NCBI RefSeq assembly: GCF_000716335.1
Contig: NZ_KL591004.1
Span: 248,266-312,265 of the forward strand
Length of the DNA stretch: 64,000 nucleotides
Source: Streptomyces sp. NRRL S-118
Lineage (GTDB): Bacteria; Actinomycetota; Actinomycetes; Streptomycetales; Streptomycetaceae
Direction: 5' to 3'
The translations under genes were made by a program, and so were the position numbers. A model generated the notes under the pieces. The model had not been told where the DNA came from. It searched no databases and saw only the letters and a program-made list of their open reading frames with translations. This document shows, one piece after another, positions 42,589 through 50,717 of the stretch (positions are counted from its first letter, which is position 1; each line of letters begins with the position of its first letter).

Positions 42589-44367
42589 ATGGCACCCGGA
42601 TCCGAAGCAGGCGGCGGCGGAGGAGTGTCGGATGGCGGCGGAGTGCCGGACGGCCGCGACACGCGGGATGCGCGGGATGCACAGGGCGGCCAGGACGCCC
42701 GCGACACGCCTGGCGTGCGCGACGGAGGGACGGCGACGGGCCGCACGGCGCAGGACGAGGCCTCGGAGTGGGGTGCCGGCGGGCTGGTCGGCGACGGCCG
42801 CTACCGGCTGACGCACCGTCTGGGCCGCGGCGGCATGGCCGAGGTGTTCGCCGCCGAGGACGTCCGCCTCGGGCGCACGGTCGCCGTCAAGCTGCTGCGC
42901 GCGGACCTCGCCGAGGACCCCGTGTCCAAGGCCCGCTTCACCCGCGAGGCGCAGTCCGTGGCCGGGCTGAACCACCACGCGATCGTGGCCGTGTACGACT
43001 CCGGCGAGGACGTCGTCAACGGCCAGTCGGTGCCGTACATCGTGATGGAGCTGGTCGAGGGCCGCACCATCCGGGACCTGCTGATCAACGCGGAGGCGCC
43101 GCCGCCCGAGCAGGCGCTGATCATCGTCTCCGGTGTGCTGGAGGCGCTCGCGTACTCGCACCAGCACGGCATCGTGCACCGTGACATCAAGCCGGCGAAC
43201 GTCATCATCACCCACAGCGGCGCCGTGAAGGTGATGGACTTCGGCATCGCCCGCGCCCTGCACGGCGCGTCCACGACGATGACCCAGACCGGCATGGTCA
43301 TGGGCACCCCGCAGTACCTCTCGCCCGAGCAGGCGCTCGGCAAGGCCGTCGACCACCGCTCCGACCTGTACGCCACCGGCTGCCTGCTGTACGAACTGCT
43401 GGCGCTGCGCCCGCCCTTCACCGGCGAGACACCGTTGTCCGTGGTGTACCAGCACGTGCAGGACATGCCGGTGCCCCCGTCGGAGGTCTCCGACGTCGCG
43501 CCGCCGGAGCTCGACGGCCTCGCCATGCGCGCGCTCGCCAAGGACCCGGACGACCGGTTCCAGAGCGCCGAGGAGATGCGCGGGCTGGTGCAGTACGGGC
43601 TGCAGATGCTGCAGCAGCAGGGCAGCCACACCGGCACCTGGAACACCGGCCCCGTCGAGATGCACGAGGGCGGCCTCGCCGCGGTCGGCGGCGTCGCCGC
43701 GACGACCGCCATGGGTCACCCGCCGCACGGCGACACGTCGCAGGGCGCGATCCTGCCGCCGGCGAACCCGAACGACGGCGCGTACGCGTACGACGGCGGG
43801 CACGGCGGCAGCGGCGGCGGCCGCGGCAAGCTGTGGCTGTTCGTCGCCTTCGCGCTGATCGCGATCGTGGCCGGAGCCGTGTACGCCTTCGACAAGGCCG
43901 GCACCGGCAAGAACGACCAGAAGCAGCAGCCGCCGAAGAGCACCGCGCCGTCCACGCCCGGCGAGGACAAGAGCCCGACGCCGAGCGACGAGCCGTCGGA
44001 CCCGACCCAGGAGCCGGACACCTCAACGGGCGGCGGCAACAACTGGGACAACAACTGGCCCTCGCAGAAGCCGCCGACGCAGCCGTCGCCGGACCAGCCG
44101 TCCCCGTCCGGTGACACGCCCTCCCCGGGCACCACCGACGGCAGCACGGACGGGACCACCGAGGGCAACACCTCCGACGGCAGCACGACCGAGGGCGGCA
44201 CCGAGGGGTCCACCGAGGGCAACACGACCGAGGGCAACACCACGGAGGGCAACACCACGGAGGGCGGCACCGAGGGGTCCACCGAGGGCGGCGGCTCCGT
44301 GGGCAGCACGACCGAGGGCACCAGCCAGGGGACGATCACCGGCACCTCGCAGGGAGGCGGCGCGTAG
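42589..44367 (+). CDS. Ser/Thr protein kinase with Thr-Glu-Gly repeat tail
   Basis: A 592-residue membrane kinase. A 65-residue Gly/Asp/Arg-rich start precedes the kinase domain: GRGGMAEVF, VAVKLL, HRDIKPANV, DFGIA. One membrane helix follows (LWLFVAFALIAIVAGAVYAF, about 414-434). The outer part has no PASTA domain: it is Pro/Ser/Thr-rich, ending in about 65 residues of TEGNTTEGGTEGSTEG-type repeats. This resembles a wall-spanning stalk. The ATG has GAGGA five bases upstream. It diverges from the PASTA kinase. Confidence 0.93.
   Translation: MAPGSEAGGGGGVSDGGGVPDGRDTRDARDAQGGQDARDTPGVRDGGTATGRTAQDEASEWGAGGLVGDGRYRLTHRLGRGGMAEVFAAEDVRLGRTVAVKLLRADLAEDPVSKARFTREAQSVAGLNHHAIVAVYDSGEDVVNGQSVPYIVMELVEGRTIRDLLINAEAPPPEQALIIVSGVLEALAYSHQHGIVHRDIKPANVIITHSGAVKVMDFGIARALHGASTTMTQTGMVMGTPQYLSPEQALGKAVDHRSDLYATGCLLYELLALRPPFTGETPLSVVYQHVQDMPVPPSEVSDVAPPELDGLAMRALAKDPDDRFQSAEEMRGLVQYGLQMLQQQGSHTGTWNTGPVEMHEGGLAAVGGVAATTAMGHPPHGDTSQGAILPPANPNDGAYAYDGGHGGSGGGRGKLWLFVAFALIAIVAGAVYAFDKAGTGKNDQKQQPPKSTAPSTPGEDKSPTPSDEPSDPTQEPDTSTGGGNNWDNNWPSQKPPTQPSPDQPSPSGDTPSPGTTDGSTDGTTEGNTSDGSTTEGGTEGSTEGNTTEGNTTEGNTTEGGTEGSTEGGGSVGSTTEGTSQGTITGTSQGGGA
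44160..44320 (+). repeat. Repeats coding for the Thr-Glu-Gly tail
   Basis: Short units such as accacggagggcaac and accgaggggtccaccgagggc recur with small changes. They encode alternating TEGN, TEGG and TEGS blocks at the kinase C-terminus. Confidence 0.75.
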
Positions 44368-44482
44368 GGCCGGTCCTCCGCCCGCCGGTCCTGCGTCCGG
44401 ACCCTGCCGGGCCGGTCAGCCGAACAGGCCTGCACCAGGACCCTTGTCGGGCCGGTCCTCCGCCCGCCGGTCCTGCGTCCGG
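44367..44482. repeat. 34-bp direct repeat after the kinase gene
   Basis: The segments 44367-44400 and 44449-44482 are identical (start gggccggtcctccgcccgcc). They lie in the 233-bp gap before the phosphotransferase gene, which otherwise shows no gene. Each is partly self-complementary and could form hairpins. Confidence 0.65.
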
Positions 44483-44600
44483 GCCCCTGCCCGGCCTGTC
44501 ACCTGCTCCCCCGCCGGGCCTGTCCTCCCGCCCCCCGCGGCTCGCGGGGCCCGGCCCCGGGCAGGCCCCGGCCGGATCCCCCGCCGCGGGGCGGCGCGCG

Positions 44601-45617
44601 TCAGCCGGTGAAGGCGTCGCGGACCGCCTCGTACTCCCGTGTCCACCACACCGCCAGGGCCGACACCGCGGGGAACTGCGGGTCGGCCCTGCCGTCGTGC
44701 AGCTGGTAGCGCCAGCGCAGTATCCAGAAGTCGTTCAGCCGTTCCCACCACACTCGGTGCACCGCCGCCGCCAGTTCGGCCGCGTCCGCGCCGGCCGCCC
44801 GCCGGTACGCCCGCGCGTACGCCCGCACCTTCGCCAGGTCCAGCTCCCCGGCCGGCCGTACGAAGAAGATGACGGCCGCCCGCACCGCCTCCTCGGCCCG
44901 CGGCTGCACGCCCAGCCGGTCCCAGTCGAGGATGGCGGCGGGCTCGGCGCCCCGGTAGAGCAGGTTCAGCGGGTGGAAGTCCCCGTGCACCCAGCCGCCG
45001 GCGCCGGCCTGCAAGGGGCGGCGGTGCGCATGGTCGGCGAGGAGCCGGCGGCGCTCCAGCAGCCGGTGCTCGGCGAGTTCGTCGAAGGCGTCGCGGGGGC
45101 GGCGGCCGCGGGAGAGGGCCAGCAGCTGGTCGATGAGCCGCAGGGTCTCCTCCGGGTCGGCGCTGCGGTGCCCGCGGTCCGTGTGCGGCTCCATGACCTG
45201 CTCCAGGCACGTGTGGACGAGCCCGAGGAGGGCGCCGAGGCGGCGGGAGCCGGCCGTCGTCAGCTGGTCGCCGCCCCGGTGGCGCCCCTCGACCCAGGGG
45301 TGCAGGGCGTAGCACCGGCCGCCGATCTCCGCGACGGTGTCGCCCCCGGCGTCGGGCAGCGGCGGGGCCACGGGGACGCCGAGCTGGTGCAGCCGCTGCG
45401 TGGCGCGGTGCTGGCGGACGATGGTGGCCCGGTCGGCGGTGGGGGAGTCCAGGTGCTGTTTCAGGAAGTACGCGCCACGGGTGGTGGCGAGGCGGTAGCC
45501 GCGGTTGAGCAGGCCCTGGGTCACCGGGACGCAGGAGAGCGGCTCGCCGGGGTCGTCGTAGCGGCGCAACAGCGCACTCACGGGTGGGGCGGGGGGTGTT
45601 GCAGATGAGCGCGGCAC
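44601..45617 (-). CDS. APH/CotS-like phosphotransferase
   Basis: A 338-residue protein of the aminoglycoside-phosphotransferase/choline-kinase fold. It has the nucleotide Lys in GAYFLKQHL, catalytic loop VHGDFHPLNLLY and metal-binding ILDWDRLG. The aromatic-rich C-terminus and HPWVEG segment resemble homoserine kinase II/CotS-type small-molecule kinases. The substrate is unknown. The start is uncertain (GTG at 45617). A TAACAT box just upstream would allow a nearly leaderless transcript. Confidence 0.85.
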   Translation of the reverse strand: MPRSSATPPAPPVSALLRRYDDPGEPLSCVPVTQGLLNRGYRLATTRGAYFLKQHLDSPTADRATIVRQHRATQRLHQLGVPVAPPLPDAGGDTVAEIGGRCYALHPWVEGRHRGGDQLTTAGSRRLGALLGLVHTCLEQVMEPHTDRGHRSADPEETLRLIDQLLALSRGRRPRDAFDELAEHRLLERRRLLADHAHRRPLQAGAGGWVHGDFHPLNLLYRGAEPAAILDWDRLGVQPRAEEAVRAAVIFFVRPAGELDLAKVRAYARAYRRAAGADAAELAAAVHRVWWERLNDFWILRWRYQLHDGRADPQFPAVSALAVWWTREYEAVRDAFTG

Positions 45618-45668
45618 TCCGCATATGTTAGATCACTCAGTGTGTCCGTCACGCCCGCCCCTGGAGCC

Positions 45669-46024
45669 TCACGGGCTCCGACCGGAGGCGCGGCGACAGA
45701 GGCCGCCACCAGGCTGCGGCGTTCCATGCCCCGACGCGCCCGCCGTGATCGTGTCGAAGAGCGCTTCGTCGTCCGCGTACGAGGGGGCATGGACATTTGA
45801 TGGAATCGTCCAGGGGCCGGACGTCCCGGCAGACCTCCACCCCGCTGCCGTCGGGCGGACGGACGTCCAGGACGGCGACGTCCGGACGCGTCGCAGGGAT
45901 CCTGACCAGCGCATCTGCCGCCGTGCCCGCCTCGCCGACGATCTCGATCCCGGGCTCGACGGAGAGCAGCTCGTGCACTCCGCGGCGCACGACTTCATGG
46001 CCATCCGGGAGAAATAAGGTGATT
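45669..46024 (-). pseudogene. Decayed response-regulator (NarL-type) receiver
   Basis: Reading the minus strand from about 46020, LFLPDGHEVVRRGVHELLSV and RPDVAVLDVRPPDGSGVEV are recognisable as a receiver domain, with Asp present in the phosphorylation strand. Near 45790 the frame shifts: the continuation SYADDEALFDTITAGASG lies in another frame. It then ends without the C-terminal helix-turn-helix. The start codon is lost (TGA just upstream). The acid-pair region reads LPDGHE instead of the usual DDHE. A TTA codon is present. Confidence 0.8.
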
Positions 46025-46160
46025 TTTCAGTCTTCGCGCACGGAATGAGTCTGACATACGAAGTCTTCCCGTGTGCCGGGTCAGCGGGATAACGTGCCGG
46101 TGTTCCGGCGGCCCACAAGGCTGTGACCAGTGCAGTTCCGTTCGTCGTCCCCGCATTTCT

Positions 46161-46189
46161 CGATTTACTTGGAAATCCAAGCAAAATCG
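46161..46189. promoter_or_regulatory. AT-rich dyad upstream of bkd operon 2
   Basis: CTTGGA-AA-TCCAAG (46168-46181) is nested between CGATTT and AAATCG. It lies in an unusually AT-rich island (about 46145-46230) in the 390-bp region before bkdA, a plausible operator for an Lrp-type or other regulator. No further gene is seen there. Confidence 0.45.
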
Positions 46190-46411
46190 CAGGTCAAATG
46201 GGGTTTCGCAGTAATGCGGCGCACTGGGTAACGTGCCTTTGACGGGGTGCTCGCCGGGGCACCTGTCACGCCTGTTCCCGGCCGAGGGCACCCACCCCGT
46301 GCACGCGTACGGAGACAGGCGGAGCCGCTCTCCCGCGCTCGGACGAAACGAGCAGGGGGAACCCCAGCGCCCGGCGGACCCCGGGGGCCGGACAGACGGA
46401 GGAGCACGCAC

Positions 46412-47563
46412 GTGACCGTGGAAGGCACTGCCGCGCGCAAGCCGCGTCGCAGCAGTAAGCGCACCAGCGCGAGCGCGAGCGCCAAGGAGCCTCAGCTCGT
46501 ACAGCTGCTGACGCCCGAGGGTGAGCGCGTCCAGCACCCCGAGTACGACATCGACCTCAGCCCCGAAGAGCTCCGCGGCCTGTACCGCGACATGGTGCTG
46601 ACCCGGCGCTTCGACGCGGAGGCCACGTCCCTCCAGCGTCAGGGCGAGCTCGGCCTGTGGGCCTCGCTCCTCGGCCAGGAGGCCGCGCAGATCGGCTCGG
46701 GCCGCGCACTGCGCGACGACGACTATGTTTTCCCCACGTACCGTGAGCACGGCGTTGCCTGGTGCCGCGGGGTGGACCCGGCCAATTTGCTCGGAATGTT
46801 CCGTGGTGTGAACCACGGCGGCTGGGATCCGAACAGCAACAATTTCCACCTGTACACGATCGTCATCGGCTCGCAGACCCTGCACGCCACCGGGTACGCC
46901 ATGGGCGTGGCCAAGGACGGCGCGGACAGCGCGGTGATCGCCTACTTCGGTGACGGCGCGTCCAGCCAGGGCGACGTCGCCGAGGCGTTCACCTTCTCCG
47001 CGGTCTACAACGCCCCCGTCGTCTTCTTCTGCCAGAACAACCAATGGGCGATCAGCGAGCCCACCGAGCGCCAGACCCGCGTCCCGCTCTACCAGCGCGC
47101 GCAGGGCTACGGCTTCCCCGGCATCCGCGTCGACGGCAACGACGTCCTCGCCTGCCTCGCCGTCACCCGGTCGGCCCTGGAGCGGGCCCGGCGCGGCGAG
47201 GGCCCGACGCTCGTCGAGGCGTTCACGTACCGCATGGGCGCGCACACCACCTCCGACGACCCCACCCGCTACCGCCACGACGACGAGCGCGCGGCGTGGG
47301 AGGCCAAGGACCCGATCCTGCGGCTGCGGACGCACCTGGAGAAGCAGGGGCACGCCGACGCCGCGTGGTTCGAGGAGGTGGAGACGGAGAGCGAGGCCCT
47401 CGGCAAGCGCGTCCGCGAGGCGGTCCGGTCCATGCCCGACCCCGACCACCTGGCGATCTTCGAGAATGTCTACGCCGACGGGCACGCGCTCGTCGATGAG
47501 GAGCGCGCGCAGTTCGCCGCCTACCAGGCGTCGTTCGCCGACGCGGATGGCGAGGTCAAGTAA
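46412..47563 (+). CDS. bkdA: Branched-chain 2-oxoacid dehydrogenase E1 alpha (operon 2)
   Basis: A 383-residue subunit with a Lys/Arg/Ser-rich start (residues 1-27). The thiamine diphosphate motif is GDGASSQGD ... FCQNN. Conserved flanks are LLGQEAAQIGSGRAL and YVFPTYREHGVAWCRG. It differs clearly from the paralogue at 26121 (for example ATSLQRQGELGLWASL against ATALTKQGRLAVYPST), so the two are not recent copies. The GTG at 46412 is preceded by GGAGG. Confidence 0.94.
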   Translation: MTVEGTAARKPRRSSKRTSASASAKEPQLVQLLTPEGERVQHPEYDIDLSPEELRGLYRDMVLTRRFDAEATSLQRQGELGLWASLLGQEAAQIGSGRALRDDDYVFPTYREHGVAWCRGVDPANLLGMFRGVNHGGWDPNSNNFHLYTIVIGSQTLHATGYAMGVAKDGADSAVIAYFGDGASSQGDVAEAFTFSAVYNAPVVFFCQNNQWAISEPTERQTRVPLYQRAQGYGFPGIRVDGNDVLACLAVTRSALERARRGEGPTLVEAFTYRMGAHTTSDDPTRYRHDDERAAWEAKDPILRLRTHLEKQGHADAAWFEEVETESEALGKRVREAVRSMPDPDHLAIFENVYADGHALVDEERAQFAAYQASFADADGEVK

Positions 47564-47565
47564 CC

Positions 47566-48546
47566 ATGGCTGTTCAGAAACTCCCCCTCGCCAAGGCGCT
47601 CAACGAGTCGCTGCGCACGGCGCTCGAGAACGACCCCAAGGTCGTCATCATGGGTGAGGACGTCGGCAAGCTCGGCGGCGTCTTCCGCGTCACCGACGGA
47701 CTGCAGAAGGACTTCGGCGAGGAGCGGGTCATCGACACCCCGCTGGCCGAGTCGGGCATCATCGGCACCGCCATCGGCCTCGCCCTGCGCGGCTACCGCC
47801 CGGTCGCCGAGATCCAGTTCGACGGCTTCGTCTTCCCGGCGTACGACCAGATCGTCACGCAGCTCGCCAAGATGCACGCCCGCGCGCTCGGCAAGATCAA
47901 GCTGCCGGTCGTCATCCGCATCCCGTACGGCGGCGGCATCGGCGCCGTCGAGCACCACAGCGAGTCCCCCGAGTCGCTCTTCGCGCACGTCGCCGGCCTG
48001 AAGATCGTCTCGCCGTCGGACGCGTCCGACGCGTACTGGATGCTCCAGCAGGCCATCCAGAGCGACGACCCGGTGATCTTCTTCGAGCCGAAGCGGCGTT
48101 ACTGGGACAAGGGCGAGGTCGACACGGAGGCCATCCCGGGCGAGCTGCACCGCGCCCGCACGGTGCGCGCGGGCACCGACCTGACGCTCGTCGCGTACGG
48201 GCCGATGGTGAAGGTCTGCCTGGAGGCGGCCGCGGTCGCCGCCGAGGAGGGCCGGTCGGTCGAGGTCGTGGACCTGCGGTCGATCTCCCCGATCGACTTC
48301 GACACCGTGCAGGCATCGGTGGAGAAGACGGGCCGGCTCGTGGTCGTCCACGAGGCGCCGGTCTTCTTCGGCTCGGGTGCCGAGATCGCCGCTCGCATCA
48401 CGGAGCGGTGCTTCTACCACCTGGAGGCGCCGGTCCTGCGGGTGGGCGGTTACCACGCGCCGTATCCGCCGGCCCGGCTCGAAGAGGAGTACCTGCCGGG
48501 CCTCGACCGGGTGCTCGACGCCGTCGACCGCTCGCTCGCGTACTGA
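47566..48546 (+). CDS. bkdB: Branched-chain 2-oxoacid dehydrogenase E1 beta (operon 2)
   Basis: A 326-residue subunit starting 2 bp after E1alpha. It shares GEDVGKLGGVFRVTDGLQKD, DTPLAESGIIGTAIGLALRG and IPYGGGIGAVEHHSES with its paralogue at 27254. The C-terminal YPPARLEEEYLPGLDRVLDA is typical. It is coupled to E1alpha upstream and E2 11 bp downstream. Confidence 0.94.
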   Translation: MAVQKLPLAKALNESLRTALENDPKVVIMGEDVGKLGGVFRVTDGLQKDFGEERVIDTPLAESGIIGTAIGLALRGYRPVAEIQFDGFVFPAYDQIVTQLAKMHARALGKIKLPVVIRIPYGGGIGAVEHHSESPESLFAHVAGLKIVSPSDASDAYWMLQQAIQSDDPVIFFEPKRRYWDKGEVDTEAIPGELHRARTVRAGTDLTLVAYGPMVKVCLEAAAVAAEEGRSVEVVDLRSISPIDFDTVQASVEKTGRLVVVHEAPVFFGSGAEIAARITERCFYHLEAPVLRVGGYHAPYPPARLEEEYLPGLDRVLDAVDRSLAY

Positions 48547-48557
48547 GGAGGCCCGCT

Positions 48558-49997
48558 GTGATCCGCGATTTCAAGATGCCGGACGTGGGGGAAGGCCTCA
48601 CCGAGGCCGAGATCCTCAAGTGGTACGTCCAGCCGGGCGACACCGTCACCGACGGGCAGGTCGTCTGTGAGGTGGAGACCGCCAAGGCGGCCGTCGAACT
48701 GCCCATCCCGTACGACGGGGTCGTCCACGAGCTGCGTTTCCCCGAGGGCACGACCGTCGACGTCGGCGAAGTGATCATCTCGGTGGACGTGGCCCCCGGG
48801 GCTGCCGCCGAGCAGCCGCAGACCGCGCAGCCCGCGGCCGAGGAGCCCGCCGCCAAGGACTCCGCCGGTGAGGCCGAGCCGCAGGGACGCCAGCCCGTCC
48901 TGGTGGGCTACGGCGTGGCGGCGACGTCCACCAAGCGCCGCCCGCGCAAGCAGCCGGCCGCCGCCCCCGAGGCGCAGCCGGCCGCCGCCGCCCTCCAGGG
49001 CGAGCTGAACGGCAGCGCGGGCACGGTCACGGCCGCCCCCACGGCCCCCGCCCCCGCCGGCCCGCGCCCGCTCGCCAAGCCGCCGGTGCGCAAGCTGGCG
49101 AAGGACCTCGGGGTCGACCTGGCGACGGTGACGCCGACCGGGCCCGACGGGATCATCAGCCGCGAGGACGTCCACGCGGCCGTGTCCCTCGCCGCCGCGT
49201 CGATCGCCGCCCCCGCCGCCGTACCGGTACCGGCGCAGGCACCGCAGCCCGAGCCGCAGCAGCAGCCGCAGCCCGAGGCCGTCGTGGCGGGCGGGGCGCG
49301 CGAGACCCGCATCCCCATCAAGGGCGTCCGCAAGGCCACCGCCCAGGCGATGGTCGGGTCCGCCTTCACCGCACCGCACGTCACCGAGTTCGTCACGGTC
49401 GACGTCACCCGCACCATGCGGCTCGTCGAGGAGCTCAAGTCCGACAAGGACATGGCCGGGCTCCGGGTGAACCCGCTGCTCCTCGTCGCCAAGGCGCTGC
49501 TGGTGGCGATCCGGCGGAACCCGGGGATCAACGCCTCCTGGGACGAGGCCGCTCAGGAGATCGTGGTCAAGCACTACGTGAACCTCGGCATCGCGGCCGC
49601 CACGCCGCGCGGTCTGATCGTGCCGAACATCAAGGACGCGCACGCCAAGACCCTGCCCGAGCTCTCCCAGGCCCTGTCGGAGCTGGTGTCCACGGCCCGT
49701 GAGGGGAAGACGACCCCCGCGGCCATGCAGGGCGGCACGGTGACCATCACCAACGTCGGCGTCTTCGGCGTCGACACCGGTACGCCGATCCTCAACCCGG
49801 GCGAGTCCGCGATCCTGGCGGTCGGAGCGATCAAGCTCCAGCCGTGGGTCCACAAGGGCAAGGTGAAGCCCCGTCAGGTGACCACGCTGGCCCTCTCCTT
49901 CGACCACCGCCTGGTCGACGGGGAGCTCGGCTCCAAGGTCCTCGCGGACGTCGCCGCGGTCCTGGAGCAGCCGAAGAGGCTCATCACCTGGGCGTGA
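48558..49997 (+). CDS. bkdC: Branched-chain 2-oxoacid dehydrogenase E2 (operon 2)
   Basis: A 479-residue acyltransferase. Lipoyl domain with Lys43 (EVETAKAAVELP), an Ala/Pro-rich linker, the subunit-binding domain KPPVRKLAKDLGVDLATV, and the catalytic domain with TITNVGVFGVDTGTP and DHRLVDGELG. The linker has fewer Ser/Gly repeats than its paralogue. The GTG at 48558 follows GAGGAGG. Only one lipoyl domain is present. Confidence 0.94.
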   Translation: MIRDFKMPDVGEGLTEAEILKWYVQPGDTVTDGQVVCEVETAKAAVELPIPYDGVVHELRFPEGTTVDVGEVIISVDVAPGAAAEQPQTAQPAAEEPAAKDSAGEAEPQGRQPVLVGYGVAATSTKRRPRKQPAAAPEAQPAAAALQGELNGSAGTVTAAPTAPAPAGPRPLAKPPVRKLAKDLGVDLATVTPTGPDGIISREDVHAAVSLAAASIAAPAAVPVPAQAPQPEPQQQPQPEAVVAGGARETRIPIKGVRKATAQAMVGSAFTAPHVTEFVTVDVTRTMRLVEELKSDKDMAGLRVNPLLLVAKALLVAIRRNPGINASWDEAAQEIVVKHYVNLGIAAATPRGLIVPNIKDAHAKTLPELSQALSELVSTAREGKTTPAAMQGGTVTITNVGVFGVDTGTPILNPGESAILAVGAIKLQPWVHKGKVKPRQVTTLALSFDHRLVDGELGSKVLADVAAVLEQPKRLITWA

Positions 49998-50010
49998 CGC
50001 CCCGCTGAGC

Positions 50011-50041
50011 GAGGCCCGTCCCACATGCCGGGACGGGCCTC
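50011..50041 (+). terminator. Hairpin after bkd operon 2
   Basis: Perfect twelve-base arms (GAGGCCCGTCCC/GGGACGGGCCTC) close a seven-base loop, 14 bp after the E2 stop, and a short pyrimidine run follows. Confidence 0.85.
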
Positions 50042-50075
50042 TCTCCGGCCCCCCTGTTGTATCTATGCTGTGTTC

Positions 50076-50717
50076 ATGCCTTCCGCCCCCGCCGCAGCCG
50101 ACCGCGTCTACACCCACGTCAAACAGGCCGTCCTCGACCGCCGCTACCAGGGCGGCACCCTCCTCACCGAGGGCGAGCTCGCCGAGGCCGTCGGAGTCTC
50201 CCGCACGCCCGTGCGCGAGGCGCTGCTGAAGCTGGAGATGGAAGGGCTGCTGAAGCTCTACCCCAAGAAGGGCGCCCTCGTGCTCGCCGTCTCCGCGCAG
50301 GAGATCGCCGACGTCGTCGAAACCCGCCTGCTCGTCGAGGAGTTCGCGGTCCGCAGGGCCGTACCGGCGTCGGCGCGGCTCATCGAGCGGCTGGAGGCGC
50401 TGCTGGAGGAGCAGCGCCGGCACGCCGAGAACGGCGATCTGGCGGCCGTCGCCGTCACCGACCGCGGTTTCCACGCCGAGATCGTGCGCCACGCCGGCAA
50501 CGAGATCCTGTCGCGCCTGTACGACCAGATGCGCGACCGCCAGCTGCGGATGGGCGTCGCCGTCATGGAGGCCCACCCGGACCGCATCGCCAAGAACATC
50601 GCCGAGCACGCCGAGATCCTCGGCGCCCTGCGCGCCGGTGACGCGGAGGGCGCCGCGCAGTGCGTGCACCGGCACGTCAGCCGGGTGAAGGTGCTGGTCC
50701 GGGGCGAGGACCGGTGA
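50076..50717 (+). CDS. GntR-family (FadR/FCD-type) regulator
   Basis: A 213-residue protein. The N-terminal GntR helix-turn-helix reads LLTEGELAEAVGVSRTPVREALLKLEMEGLL. The C-terminal FCD domain has helices such as RLIERLEALLEEQRRHAE and metal-ligand candidates RGFHAEIVRHAGN and IAEHAEILGAL. It overlaps the MFS gene by 4 bp, so it probably controls that transporter in response to its substrate. A TATGCT box at 50064-50069 lies 6 bases before the ATG, suggesting a leaderless transcript. Confidence 0.92.
   Translation: MPSAPAAADRVYTHVKQAVLDRRYQGGTLLTEGELAEAVGVSRTPVREALLKLEMEGLLKLYPKKGALVLAVSAQEIADVVETRLLVEEFAVRRAVPASARLIERLEALLEEQRRHAENGDLAAVAVTDRGFHAEIVRHAGNEILSRLYDQMRDRQLRMGVAVMEAHPDRIAKNIAEHAEILGALRAGDAEGAAQCVHRHVSRVKVLVRGEDR

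Noticed and set aside
44160..44320. Regular repeats that could suggest a CRISPR array
   Set aside because: The repeats are in frame, contiguous, without unique spacers, and encode the kinase tail. No CRISPR array was seen anywhere.
45616..46017. Plus-strand frame opposite the response-regulator remnant
   Set aside because: No domain; the minus strand gives clear receiver-domain sequence in two frames, so a pseudogene explains the region better.
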